DNA of 18,074 bases, from NCBI GenBank assembly GCA_020629355.1, contig JAHDDM010000003.1, positions 1-18,074 on the forward strand. Reading direction: 5' to 3'. Below are positions 5,769 to 14,599 of the stretch, piece by piece (the stretch's first letter is position 1; each line of letters begins with the position of its first letter). The position numbers and the translations under genes were made by a program. A model generated the notes under the pieces. That model did not search any database. It saw nothing but the letters and a program-made list of their open reading frames with translations, and had not been told where the DNA came from. The DNA comes from Rhodospirillaceae bacterium (GTDB lineage: Bacteria > Pseudomonadota > Alphaproteobacteria > JABSOH01).

Positions 5769-8015
5769 CTATTTGCCCTGAAACCCGTTGCCTTTGGGCA
5801 TTCCCTTCGGCAGAGTCTTGCCCGCACGTGCGCGTTGTCCGCTCCATTCCTGCCAATCTGGCAACTGGCGACGGCGGCCTTCTTTCGACAGCCATATCGG
5901 GCCGTCTTCCTCAAGGAAGGTTTGAGCATCAAGGAATTTCGTCCCCTTACACTGCATCAAGATGACACCTCGGCCTTTGTTCAGTTCTGGTATCTGATCA
6001 AGAGCAAAAATCAGCAATTTATGCTGTTTATTCAAGCACGCAATCCAGTCACCAGCAACAATACTGCAATGACACGCGACTTCTTTGTCGTTCAGGTGCA
6101 AGATTCGTTTACCATTCTTGGTTTGCGCAATGACTTCTTTGGCTGGCACAATCAGACCGCGGCCACTGGAAGAAGCCAATAATAATTTTTGCTCCGCCGC
6201 ATAAGGTAAAGCCTGAATCAATTCCAGCGCGCTATCAAGCTTTAACAAAAGATGCAACGGCTCGCCGTAGCCCTTGCCGCCTGGGAGTTTATCCACCCCC
6301 AAACTATAAAATCTGCCATTATCGGCAAAGAACAATAGCGATTGTTGTGATTGCGCCTCGATAAAGAAGCGACCTTCATCATCCTGTCTATAGTTGAGTT
6401 TACTCGGATCGTGGTCATGGCCTTTCAGCACGCGTACCCATCCCTGCTTCGAGATAATCACAGTGACGGGCTCTGAAGGCATCAGTGCCGCCTCTATGTC
6501 CACATCAGAAGAAATAACCGTACCTGCAACCTCCGTGCGTCTGCCGCCTAAAGGGTGCTTTGCAGAATATCGCTTCTTGACCTCTTGGATCTCTGCCGTA
6601 ATGGTCTTCCATTGCAAGTCTGGCTGTTCATACAAAGCACGCAACTCACTCTGCTCCGCTATCAAGGCAATATATTCCTCTTCAATGGCCTCCTCGCGCA
6701 ATTTCGACAGACTACGCAAACGCATCTGCAAAATCGCTTCGGCCTGAAGCTCATTCAAGCCATATTCTGCCATTAAGTCGGCTTTGGGTTTATCGGATTC
6801 GCGGATAAGACGGATAATCGCATCCAAGTGCGCATAGCAAATGCGCAAACCTTCCAAGATATTCAAGCGCTCCGCTATTTGATCCAATCGATACTTTGTG
6901 CGGTGTAATAAAACCACCAGACGATGATCCAGCCATTCCTGTATCAATTCCCGAAGACCCATCAGTTTCGGACGGCGGCCTTGATCAGTCAAGACATTCA
7001 TATTCACGCCAAAGCGAAGCTGTAAATCCGTTTTCTGGAACAATCCTTCCATGAAGACCTCTGGCTGCATGGTGCGCGACTTAGGGATCAGCACCAGACG
7101 AATTTCTGCATCGGATTCGTCGCGGGCATCAGCCAAAAAGGGCAACTTCTTATCATCCTGTAATTGCGCCATTTTTTCAAGCAAACGCGATTTCTTCAAA
7201 GGATAAGGCAGACCCGTCACAATCGCTTGCCACTGACCGCCTTTCAGCTTTTCGACATGCCAATTTGCCCGTACCGTAATACTGCCGCGCCCTGTCCCAT
7301 AAATATTCATTAGAGTTTCTGAGGATTCACAAATAACTCCGCCAGTGGGAAAATCTGGCCCTGGCACAAACTCCATCAATTTTTGCAGTGAGGCTTGCGG
7401 ATGGCGGATCAGATATATCGCGGCTTGGCATATTTCTTCCAGATTATGCGGCGGGATATTCGTCGCCATACCCACCGCAATACCACTTGCACCATTGCAC
7501 AGAAGCTGCGGGAATCCTGCTGGCAGAACCTCTGGCTCTTCCTGTTCACCGTCATAGGTGGTACGAAAAGCCACCGCTTCCTCGCCCAAACCCTCAAGCA
7601 ACAGTTCTGCTAAATCCGTCAATCGCGCCTCGGTATAACGCATGGCAGCTGGGTTATCACCATCAAGATTACCAAAGTTCCCCTGCCCATCCACAAGCGG
7701 ATATCGCACCGAAAAGTCCTGTGCCAAACGCGCCAGAGCATCATAAATCGCCTTGTCGCCATGGGGGTGAAATTTACCCATGACATCTCCGACAATCCGC
7801 GCGCATTTTTTATAGCCACTGGCATGACCAAGGCGCAATGCCTGCATTCCAAACAGAATTCGGCGTTGCACGGGCTTCAAGCCATCACGCGCATCCGGCA
7901 GAGACCGTGCGGTGATAATCGATAAAGCATAGGCAAGATAACGATCAGATAGCGCATCACCTACGGTTTCTACCCGCAAATCGCCAATGTCATCTTGATC
8001 AGTCAATGTATTCAC
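5769..8015 (-). CDS. parC: DNA topoisomerase IV subunit A
   Basis: ParC is the DNA-cleaving subunit of topoisomerase IV, which unlinks daughter chromosomes together with ParE. From the GTG at 8015 the protein has 748 residues, close to E. coli ParC (752). The winged-helix/tower region holds the catalytic Tyr127 in PAAMRYTEARLTD, preceded by DGQGNFGNLDGD. The quinolone-determining helix reads HPHGDKAIYDALARLAQDFS (83-102): Lys88 sits where E. coli ParC has Ser80 and GyrA has Ser83. The C-terminal beta-pinwheel lacks a canonical GyrA box and instead has GRGVILMQCKG near residue 695, supporting ParC over GyrA. The frame is open upstream to 8195 but that part overlaps recO; I choose GTG 8015, which has GGA 7 bases upstream and lies 32 bases after the recO stop. 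It is the last gene of the comEC operon and converges with the tape-measure-like gene across 30 bases. Confidence 0.93.
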   Translation of the reverse strand: MNTLTDQDDIGDLRVETVGDALSDRYLAYALSIITARSLPDARDGLKPVQRRILFGMQALRLGHASGYKKCARIVGDVMGKFHPHGDKAIYDALARLAQDFSVRYPLVDGQGNFGNLDGDNPAAMRYTEARLTDLAELLLEGLGEEAVAFRTTYDGEQEEPEVLPAGFPQLLCNGASGIAVGMATNIPPHNLEEICQAAIYLIRHPQASLQKLMEFVPGPDFPTGGVICESSETLMNIYGTGRGSITVRANWHVEKLKGGQWQAIVTGLPYPLKKSRLLEKMAQLQDDKKLPFLADARDESDAEIRLVLIPKSRTMQPEVFMEGLFQKTDLQLRFGVNMNVLTDQGRRPKLMGLRELIQEWLDHRLVVLLHRTKYRLDQIAERLNILEGLRICYAHLDAIIRLIRESDKPKADLMAEYGLNELQAEAILQMRLRSLSKLREEAIEEEYIALIAEQSELRALYEQPDLQWKTITAEIQEVKKRYSAKHPLGGRRTEVAGTVISSDVDIEAALMPSEPVTVIISKQGWVRVLKGHDHDPSKLNYRQDDEGRFFIEAQSQQSLLFFADNGRFYSLGVDKLPGGKGYGEPLHLLLKLDSALELIQALPYAAEQKLLLASSSGRGLIVPAKEVIAQTKNGKRILHLNDKEVACHCSIVAGDWIACLNKQHKLLIFALDQIPELNKGRGVILMQCKGTKFLDAQTFLEEDGPIWLSKEGRRRQLPDWQEWSGQRARAGKTLPKGMPKGNGFQGK

Positions 8016-8047
8016 GGCTCTATCCAAGTTCTTTAGATGAATGACTC

Positions 8048-8752
8048 TTACGGTGTATCGGCAAGGTTTTCCAGTAAATTCCTGCGAAACTCTGGCATGG
8101 TCTCGACAAAAGAAAATGCCCGCTTCAGAAAATATCCCGTGATGTGCAACCCTGCCACTATGTCCACGATGTCCGTTGATTGCTCTTGCCAGCATTTCGG
8201 CATTTCAAAGAGTTGATCACGATAAGGCGCGCCATGTTCACGACAAACCGCCCTAGCGGATTTTGGCGAAATATACTGCAAATTCTGCATGTTACACCCA
8301 ACAGAAGCACACGTGCTGAGATCAAGGCCAAACCCCATGGTTTCCAAAAAAGTCCTTTCCCACTCAAGATAATGCCTCGCCCAATCCGCACTGGAAAAAG
8401 CCGCTAAAAGATACAAGGTTGCCTCGTACAGCCTTGCCTCTGCCTCGCGTTCGTTGAGCGCTGTTTGCAAAAGGTAACTCATGGACAGCAAGCCTTGCAT
8501 GGCACGGGGCGTAAGGCCCAAAGGATCAAAACCCCCTAGTCGCTCTATCGAGCTTTGGCCTAAATGTTCCTCGAGTCGCGCCCGCCAGCGCACCCGAACA
8601 TATTCGCCAGCTTGCAAATTACCACTATGTTTCGGAACACGAAACAGTCCTGAAATTAAACCAAAATCCTGACTGAACACCTTGGCAACATATTTGGAAT
8701 CCCCAAGATTTTTCTGGCCTAAGAATATCCCATCTGATTGAATTTCCATCAT
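8048..8752 (-). CDS. recO: DNA repair protein RecO
   Basis: RecO works with RecR and RecF to load RecA on single-stranded DNA coated with SSB. The 234-residue protein has an N-terminal OB-fold (residues 1-80) with GIFLGQKNLGDSKYVAKVFS and the typical GLISGLFR, then the helical domain with LSMSYLLQTALNEREAEARL and an FLETMGFGLDL segment before the metal-site region. That region holds Cys148, Cys153 and Cys170, with His173 close by, a zinc-site-like set common in RecO outside the gammaproteobacteria. The downstream ISPKSARAV and GAPY motifs match the family. The ATG at 8752 shares one base with the glcF stop (TAATG); a second ATG follows directly at 8749. An upstream frame to 8854 merely overlaps glcF. 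Confidence 0.88.
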   Translation of the reverse strand: MMEIQSDGIFLGQKNLGDSKYVAKVFSQDFGLISGLFRVPKHSGNLQAGEYVRVRWRARLEEHLGQSSIERLGGFDPLGLTPRAMQGLLSMSYLLQTALNEREAEARLYEATLYLLAAFSSADWARHYLEWERTFLETMGFGLDLSTCASVGCNMQNLQYISPKSARAVCREHGAPYRDQLFEMPKCWQEQSTDIVDIVAGLHITGYFLKRAFSFVETMPEFRRNLLENLADTP

Positions 8753-10017
8753 TAAGCTAGAGTTTTTGGCTCTGCCCCGCCATACGCCCAATCCAGTAGT
8801 TCTAAAGTATGCACAATGGGAAGCGTACTCTTCTGTCCAATTTGCATCAAGCAACCAATATTACCCGCCGCGATAAAGTCTGGCTCAAGCTGCTGCAAAT
8901 ATTCGACTTTATTCTCTTGCAAACGCTTGGAAATCTCAGGCTGCAAAAGATTATATGTTCCAGCAGAACCACAGCAGATATGCGAATCTCTTGGTGTTTT
9001 GACGATAAAACCCGCCGAAGTTAAAAGTTTCTTCGGCGCATCAACAATTTGCTGTCCATGCTGTAGGCTACAGGCAGCATGATAGGCAATCACCTTGCCC
9101 TGCCCTGTAAAGTTCTTTGTCGGTTCTGGCGGGATACAGTCTGCAAGATATTCGGTAATGTCCTTGCACTTGGCAGCAAACTCTTCAGAATCAGCAACAA
9201 AATGCGGATAGTCCTTCAAGGCACTGCCGCAACCCGAAACATTGACGATAATCGCATCAAGTTTTTGATCGTCTGGAAAAGCCTTCATGGCCTGTTGTGC
9301 AAGATTTTGCGCCTGTTCCTCCTTGCCCATATGCTGGACAATCGCACCACAACAATGCGACTGTTCAGGAATAAAGACGCTGATACCGAAACGATTCAGC
9401 AAAGCCACCGAACGTTGATATAGTCTCGGAGCTAAAACAGTCTGCACACAGCCTAAGAACAAACCAACACGAGCAGTCGCGGGTATTTCAGGATGATGCC
9501 AACCAGCCTTGGGCATCGTCTCTGTCGGTAATTGGGCGGGAATCATTCCAAGCATGGCTTGAATACGCGCATCTGGCAGTCTCTTTTTCAGCACAGCCAA
9601 GGGTTTTGAGAATCGCATCAAAAAACGAAACAGCTTTGGGCGCACCAGAATTTGTGCCAGCAATAGCCGCAACATCCTATCGATTATCGGCCTATCGTAA
9701 TGTTTCTCAATATGATTGCGTGCCTGATCCAGTAAATGCCGATAATCAACATCCGAAGGACAGATACTGCTACAGGCAAGACAAGACAGACAACGATCAA
9801 TGTGCAAAACCATTTCAGGGCTGGGTTTTGATTTTTGCTGTAGCATCTGGCGGATAAGATAAATGCGGCCTCTGGGGCTATCTGCCTCGTTACCTAAAAG
9901 CTGATAGGTAGGACAATGTGCGGTACAGATACCGCACCGAACACAACTTCGGAGAATCGTGTTGGCTTGCTGTAAAGCAGGCTCTTCTAACTGTGCAGGG
10001 CTAAAATCAGTGCGCAT
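8752..10017 (-). CDS. glcF: Glycolate oxidase iron-sulfur subunit GlcF
   Basis: GlcF carries electrons from the flavin subunits GlcD and GlcE of glycolate oxidase to the membrane quinone pool. The 421-residue protein has two [4Fe-4S] motifs: Cys25, Cys28, Cys31 and Cys35 in CVRCGICTAHCP, and Cys76, Cys79, Cys82 and Cys86 in CLSCLACSSICP. Two CCG (cysteine-rich) domains follow, ending in HCCG (221-224) and HICCGSAG (347-353), with partner cysteines in LFLGCVQT (187-193) and YHAACSLQHG. The GNEADSPRGRIYLIR segment between the clusters is characteristic of GlcF. The start ATG at 10017 lies two bases after the glcE stop; the next gene recO shares a base with its stop, so the whole block is translationally coupled. 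Confidence 0.93.
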   Translation of the reverse strand: MRTDFSPAQLEEPALQQANTILRSCVRCGICTAHCPTYQLLGNEADSPRGRIYLIRQMLQQKSKPSPEMVLHIDRCLSCLACSSICPSDVDYRHLLDQARNHIEKHYDRPIIDRMLRLLLAQILVRPKLFRFLMRFSKPLAVLKKRLPDARIQAMLGMIPAQLPTETMPKAGWHHPEIPATARVGLFLGCVQTVLAPRLYQRSVALLNRFGISVFIPEQSHCCGAIVQHMGKEEQAQNLAQQAMKAFPDDQKLDAIIVNVSGCGSALKDYPHFVADSEEFAAKCKDITEYLADCIPPEPTKNFTGQGKVIAYHAACSLQHGQQIVDAPKKLLTSAGFIVKTPRDSHICCGSAGTYNLLQPEISKRLQENKVEYLQQLEPDFIAAGNIGCLMQIGQKSTLPIVHTLELLDWAYGGAEPKTLA

Positions 10018-10019
10018 GA

Positions 10020-11180
10020 TTATAGATTGTCATAAAGCCGTTGACGTTGAAAAATATTCTGCGGATCAAATTCCTGATACAGCCTTTGAAGCAGTTTCTT
10101 AGTCCCTGAATCAAGTGCAAATGCGCCTTTTGCACGCTCTGGCGCGACACGAATCGGCTGCACTGTTGCGCCGTAATCTTGACAGGCTTGGCGAATATCA
10201 CCAGCCGAAAGATTATCCGTACTTGCACACCAGACCTGCCCGCCGCCCCAATCCAAATTGATCTGGCTATTCGGCGATAGAACACGCAACGCACGGACAA
10301 CCTTCGCCGCCTGAGATGCAGGTTGGCTAAAGAGCCAAATTTCTTCGGATGAATCTCGCGCGGAAAAATCTGCGAGATTGTTGATACCAGACCATTGGGC
10401 AGAAGATTCCTTAGCTTCCATAAGATGTAAATCATTGTCTCTGAAAAGTTTTTTCAGATTTTGCACGCGCTCTTGAACCGAAGCCCAAAAGCCTTCCAGT
10501 CGCAAGAAAATCCGATAGCCCTGGCTGGTTTGTGCGGCATAAGCTCCACAAATATCCAACGAACTATTCAAGCTCTTTGCCATCAGGTCAACGGCTTGTT
10601 GGGCATCAAGAACATCAAAACACAGGCTCGCTTCAGTCTCTGCCAAAGGCCGCAAACGCATATTCACCGAAGCAATAATGCCTAATGTCCCAAGGCTGCC
10701 AATCATCAGTTTCGATAAATCATAGCCAGTGACATTCTTAAAGACCCGTCCGCCCATGGTGATCAGCTTGCCCTCAGCATTGATCACCTCCATGCCCAAT
10801 ACTGAATCCCGTATCGCATAATGATTGACACGATCAGAGCCTGATAGATTAACCGCTACCCCGCCGCCTAAGGTCGCATCCTCGCTATGCGTACCAAATA
10901 AACCTGAAAGATTCCGAAAACTACAGGAAAATCGTTGTTGCTTTTCCGCCAGCAGCGCCGAAAGCACTGATAGCTTTGCACCAGCCTGTGCAGAAATGAC
11001 CAATTCAGCAGGAGAATAAAATTCAACAGCATTAAAATCGTCAAGAGGGATACTCTTGGCATTCTTTACACTGGAAAAGCCTATCCCTTGATGACTGCCA
11101 GCGCCAACAATGCGCACCTGTTGCTGATTTTCGGCAGCGGTTGAGACTTCAGCACAAAGCGGAGCAAAAACCGAAGTCAT
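10020..11180 (-). CDS. glcE: Glycolate oxidase FAD-binding subunit GlcE
   Basis: GlcE is the smaller flavin subunit of glycolate oxidase, needed with GlcD and GlcF to turn glycolate into glyoxylate. The 386-residue protein has an FAD-binding PCMH-type N-terminus: the VRIVGAGSHQGIG segment, the ATLGGGVAVNLSGSDR motif (near residue 100), and NHYAIRDSVLGMEVINAEG and GRVFKNVTGYDLSKLMIGSL (in the 110-170 region), all typical of GlcE. The C-terminal end FDPQNIFQRQRLYDNL corresponds to the usual FNP-x-FN-GRL ending. The ATG at 11180 overlaps the glcD stop as ATGA, and glcF follows after two bases. The operon order glcD-glcE-glcF is the standard one. Confidence 0.93.
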   Translation of the reverse strand: MTSVFAPLCAEVSTAAENQQQVRIVGAGSHQGIGFSSVKNAKSIPLDDFNAVEFYSPAELVISAQAGAKLSVLSALLAEKQQRFSCSFRNLSGLFGTHSEDATLGGGVAVNLSGSDRVNHYAIRDSVLGMEVINAEGKLITMGGRVFKNVTGYDLSKLMIGSLGTLGIIASVNMRLRPLAETEASLCFDVLDAQQAVDLMAKSLNSSLDICGAYAAQTSQGYRIFLRLEGFWASVQERVQNLKKLFRDNDLHLMEAKESSAQWSGINNLADFSARDSSEEIWLFSQPASQAAKVVRALRVLSPNSQINLDWGGGQVWCASTDNLSAGDIRQACQDYGATVQPIRVAPERAKGAFALDSGTKKLLQRLYQEFDPQNIFQRQRLYDNL

Positions 11181-12619
11181 GGCCGCAATTCTTCAGAAAA
11201 AGGCAAGATTTTTCCAGGGTTCAGACGTTCTTCAGCGTCAAAAGCACGCCGCAAGCGGTAATGCTGTCGTAAAGTTTCAGCGTTAAATTGATAGGGCATC
11301 AAGTCACGTTTTTCCACGCCAATACCATGTTCACCAGAAAGACACCCGCCAACATCGACGCACAGCTTCAAGATTTCAGCACCACAGGCTTCGGCCTTCT
11401 CCTGCTCTTGGTCTTTATTGGCATCGAACAGAATCAATGGATGCAGATTCCCATCACCAGCATGAAAGACATTCGCCACCATCAAGCCATAGCGCGTGGA
11501 TATTTCTTCGACTTTCCGTAAAACATGGGCTAATTGACCATGAGGGATCACACCATCAATACAAAAATAATCTGGCGCAAGCTGTCCCACCGCAGAAAAC
11601 GCTGCCTTACGGCCTTTCCAGAGTAATTCGCGTTCGGTTTCTGTCTTCGCAATACGTTGAAACGTTGGTTGGTAAGGCTGTGCAATCGCGCATACCTGCT
11701 CTAGCAGAGTATCTATTTCCGCTTCACTACCTTCAACCTCGACAATCAGCACGGCAGCACAGTCCGTAGGATAGCCTGCCTTGGCGTAATGCTCGATCGC
11801 TTGCAGAGAAGGCTTATCCATAAATTCAATGGCTACTGGAATAATACCAGCAGCAATAATTGCCGCTACACAACTTCCAGCAGAAGCATTATCGCCAAAA
11901 CCCAACAGTATTGGACGCGCACCAGGGGCTTTCGGCAATAGGCGCACTGTAACTTCTGTGACCAAGCCCAAACTGCCCTCTGAGCCTGTGATGATCCCCA
12001 TCAGATCCAGACCAGCACTGTCACCAGCAGCAGAGCCTAGGGTGCAGACCTCGCCTTCAGCGGTCACAAAAGTCGCCGCAACAATATTATTCGTGGTCAC
12101 GCCATATTTCAGCGAATGCGCGCCGCCAGAGTTCATCGCGATATTGCCCCCAATAGTACAGGCAAGCTGGCTTGAAGGATCAGGCGCATAGAACAGGTTA
12201 TCTCCATCAGCATAATCACTAATGGAAAGATTCGTCGTACCGGCCTGAACCCGCATCAAACGCGAGGCAGGGTCATAGTCCAACACAGCGCGCATTCGTG
12301 CCATGGAAAGAACTATACCGTCACGCACTGGCAATGCGCCGCCTGTCAAAGACGTGCCTGCCCCGCGTGGGACAACCGCGATTTTCTCCCTGAAGCAATA
12401 GGCCATGATTTTGGCAACATCATCTGTGGTGTAAGGCAAAACCACCAGCATCGGCACGGCGGTATAACTGTTCAATGCATCTGATTCATAAAGCTTACGC
12501 TCATCGAGATGACGCACCACAACATCCTTACGCTCAAGCAGGCGCTCTATCTGATCGGCATGATGTTCAGCAGCAGCGATTGTTTCCTCAGCGACTGGTG
12601 GCATGGTAAGAGAAGTCAT
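11177..12619 (-). CDS. glcD: Glycolate oxidase FAD-linked subunit GlcD
   Basis: GlcD is the catalytic flavoprotein of glycolate oxidase, taking electrons from glycolate (and often D-lactate) in the cytoplasm at the membrane. The 480-residue protein has the FAD_binding_4 N-terminus with PRGAGTSLTGGALP (residues 84-97), APDPSSQLACTIGGNIAMNS, the segment GIITGSEGSLGLVTEVTVRL, and the C-terminal domain ending in HAGDGNLHP and CLSGEHGIGVEKRDLM (with the catalytic-type His), then LNPGKILP. The ATG at 12619 overlaps the comEC stop as ATGA and has GGAG six bases upstream; an in-frame GTG at 12631 would add four residues but lacks such a signal. No glcC-type regulator is adjacent, so the operon is likely driven by the promoter of comEC. 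Confidence 0.94.
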   Translation of the reverse strand: MTSLTMPPVAEETIAAAEHHADQIERLLERKDVVVRHLDERKLYESDALNSYTAVPMLVVLPYTTDDVAKIMAYCFREKIAVVPRGAGTSLTGGALPVRDGIVLSMARMRAVLDYDPASRLMRVQAGTTNLSISDYADGDNLFYAPDPSSQLACTIGGNIAMNSGGAHSLKYGVTTNNIVAATFVTAEGEVCTLGSAAGDSAGLDLMGIITGSEGSLGLVTEVTVRLLPKAPGARPILLGFGDNASAGSCVAAIIAAGIIPVAIEFMDKPSLQAIEHYAKAGYPTDCAAVLIVEVEGSEAEIDTLLEQVCAIAQPYQPTFQRIAKTETERELLWKGRKAAFSAVGQLAPDYFCIDGVIPHGQLAHVLRKVEEISTRYGLMVANVFHAGDGNLHPLILFDANKDQEQEKAEACGAEILKLCVDVGGCLSGEHGIGVEKRDLMPYQFNAETLRQHYRLRRAFDAEERLNPGKILPFSEELRP

Positions 12620-14583
12620 GGGGCACTCCACGGACGATTACGCTGCAATGATAAAGACTTTATACCTGATGTTTCAAGCATAATACGCATTGCGCTGAAA
12701 TCACGGTAAGGATCACTGGCGCAATAGTACAATGGCATGATTGCTTCTTCAGCACAACCATCCAGAGATATTGTGAGACTCTGAGAATTTTTACTTAAAA
12801 GACAAGTCTTTGCGCTGCATGACCACTCAAGGCCAGCGACTGAGCCCGTATCCTGCCACGGAATTTCTTGACGCTGCAAAATCTTCTGCCATTGCTCCAG
12901 AAGGTAATTGTTCGGTTTCATGCCTTTGGGCAACATAAAGCCTTGCTCTGTCACAATCGCCCAAGTTCCTGTGGAACGATGCAGCGCAAAATCGGTATCA
13001 GCGCGGAATATCAAATAGCCTGTTACGATACCGATAACAACACCCAAGATGATCCCGCGTATGAATGGATATAGCCCTTTCATCACCAACAGATAAAGCC
13101 CTGCTGCTGTGATGAAAATCATCAATAAAGGCGGCATTGGCGGCAAGGCAAGATGGCTATGAGGCAGGTCTGCAATGACCTCAGCCCATATGACCAGCAG
13201 TTCTATTCCAAATTCCAACGGCAAAGCCAACAGAGTATTCAAGCCCACAAAGCAAGAAGCTATATACAATAATATCAAGGGCATAACCAATATACCCATC
13301 CACGGTATCGCGATAATATTTGCAAACGCGCCATAGGGATACAAGGTCTGAAAATGCCCCCAAAGTAAAGCAGAGGTGAAAATCGAAATCAGACTTGAGG
13401 TAATAAAAATCTCGATACAGAATCGGAGGGATCTTGGGAATCTCGTGAAAGGTTGCACCCACCAGTCTCTTTGCTGCCAATAGCCGATAAGGACAATCAC
13501 CGCGCTGAAAGACAGCAGAAAACCTGGTTCGATCACCACCGAAGGGCGCGCAAGAAAAATCACCACAGCAGCCAGAGCCAAACTGCGATACCGAATCGCA
13601 TCACGTTCGACAATCCAGGCCAGCATCACAAAGCAAATCATGATAAATGCCCGATACATGGATACTGCACCACCAGTAAGCTCGATATAGAAATACGCAA
13701 AAAGAACTGCAATTCCAGCAGCATAACGATGTATTGGATAGCTCAGCACCAAGGGCGGGTATAGTGCAGCACTACGGCGAATAAAACCGAATATGACAAA
13801 AGCAATCATGCCAATATGCAGTCCAGATATTGCCAATAAATGCGCCAGTCCAGAGCGGCGAAACTGCTCAGACTGCGCTTCGGACAGGCTTTGACGATCA
13901 CCCAAAATCAAGGCACGAAGTACAGCAGCGGTATCTTCGCTAAAGTCCTGTTCGAGCAAGATATACAAACTTTGGCGCATTTCTGCCCAAAAAGACGTGT
14001 TTTCTTGTTCAGCAGAGATAATATCGGCAGGAAATATCGCATAGCCCACCGCGATAATCTGGTGAAAGAAAGCATAACGGGCAAAATCGAAGCCTTCGGG
14101 AATTACTGGCGCACTCGGCGGATACAGCCGCACCAACTGGCGTATCTCTGCCCCCTGTTCGAGTGATTCTTTAGTGCTGATACGAACAAGACCGTTCATG
14201 GCCTGCCCATCCAGTTTCACCGATGCCAGTGTCGTCCGCCATCTCCCCTGTCCAGCATATTCCACCTCATGCACAATACCTTGCAGGCGGATATTCTGCT
14301 CTGTTTCTTGAAAACGGCTGAGACTTTCAGCAAGGCTGTTGGCACGGTACTGTGCATAGGATACCCCCACCAATAGTCCCAAAACGATTAAGGCAATCGC
14401 ATAGTCATACTTTTTGACATAGGCCAACAACAACAAGACAAAAGTAACTCCTGATACGCCATACAGCAGCTCTGTTGCTGGTTCTGTTGGAAGATGGTAA
14501 TAAATCATCGCACCGATGCACAGGGACAAGGCAAAGCTCGATAGCCCTTGAGGAATCAATGTTTGCGTGTTTTTGATCATCAT
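12616..14583 (-). CDS. comEC: ComEC/Rec2-type DNA uptake channel protein
   Basis: ComEC forms the inner-membrane channel for single-stranded DNA in natural transformation. The protein is 655 residues. The N-terminal third has hydrophobic helices and an OB-like soluble part (residues about 95-185). The Competence domain (about 205-480) contains VLRALILGDRQSLSEAQSEQ, the hallmark SGLAHLLAISGLHIGMIA, and GGAVSMYRAFIMI. About ten membrane segments follow. The C-terminal soluble part has Cys-containing stretches (CSAKTCLL, DGCAEEAIMPLYYCASD) and ends RNRPWSAP; it lacks the HxHxDH metallo-beta-lactamase motif of Bacillus ComEC, as in other alphaproteobacteria. The start is the ATG at 14583 (or 14580), 24 bases from gltX on the other strand. 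Upstream frame to 14718 is only antisense to gltX. It leads the comEC-glcDEF-recO-parC operon. Confidence 0.88.
   Translation of the reverse strand: MMIKNTQTLIPQGLSSFALSLCIGAMIYYHLPTEPATELLYGVSGVTFVLLLLAYVKKYDYAIALIVLGLLVGVSYAQYRANSLAESLSRFQETEQNIRLQGIVHEVEYAGQGRWRTTLASVKLDGQAMNGLVRISTKESLEQGAEIRQLVRLYPPSAPVIPEGFDFARYAFFHQIIAVGYAIFPADIISAEQENTSFWAEMRQSLYILLEQDFSEDTAAVLRALILGDRQSLSEAQSEQFRRSGLAHLLAISGLHIGMIAFVIFGFIRRSAALYPPLVLSYPIHRYAAGIAVLFAYFYIELTGGAVSMYRAFIMICFVMLAWIVERDAIRYRSLALAAVVIFLARPSVVIEPGFLLSFSAVIVLIGYWQQRDWWVQPFTRFPRSLRFCIEIFITSSLISIFTSALLWGHFQTLYPYGAFANIIAIPWMGILVMPLILLYIASCFVGLNTLLALPLEFGIELLVIWAEVIADLPHSHLALPPMPPLLMIFITAAGLYLLVMKGLYPFIRGIILGVVIGIVTGYLIFRADTDFALHRSTGTWAIVTEQGFMLPKGMKPNNYLLEQWQKILQRQEIPWQDTGSVAGLEWSCSAKTCLLSKNSQSLTISLDGCAEEAIMPLYYCASDPYRDFSAMRIMLETSGIKSLSLQRNRPWSAP
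12626..12629 (-). promoter_or_regulatory. Ribosome binding site of glcD
   Basis: On the minus strand GGAG precedes the ATG at 12619 by a 6-base spacer, inside the last codons of comEC. It decides in favour of this start over the GTG at 12631. Confidence 0.6.
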
Positions 14584-14595
14584 ATTCGCTTGTTT

Positions 14596-14599
14596 AGGA
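14596..14599 (+). promoter_or_regulatory. Ribosome binding site of gltX
   Basis: AGGA with an 8-base spacer precedes the ATG at 14608. It selects this start over an in-frame ATG at 14548 that would add twenty residues not seen in the family. Confidence 0.65.

Noticed and set aside
7388..7783. 131-codon plus-strand frame opposite parC
   Set aside because: Composition and lack of family features show it to be an antisense shadow of the conserved parC breakage-reunion domain; the same holds for frames opposite flgI (2024-2416), glcF (9079-9423) and glcD (11829-12191).
8016..8195. Upstream extension of the parC frame to an ATG-type start at 8195
   Set aside because: The extra 60 residues lie antisense-like inside recO coding sequence, do not resemble ParC, and the GTG at 8015 has a ribosome binding site and gives the normal length.
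8753..8854. Longer recO frame to 8854
   Set aside because: Overlaps the end of glcF and has no RecO-like residues; TAATG coupling at 8752 is preferred.
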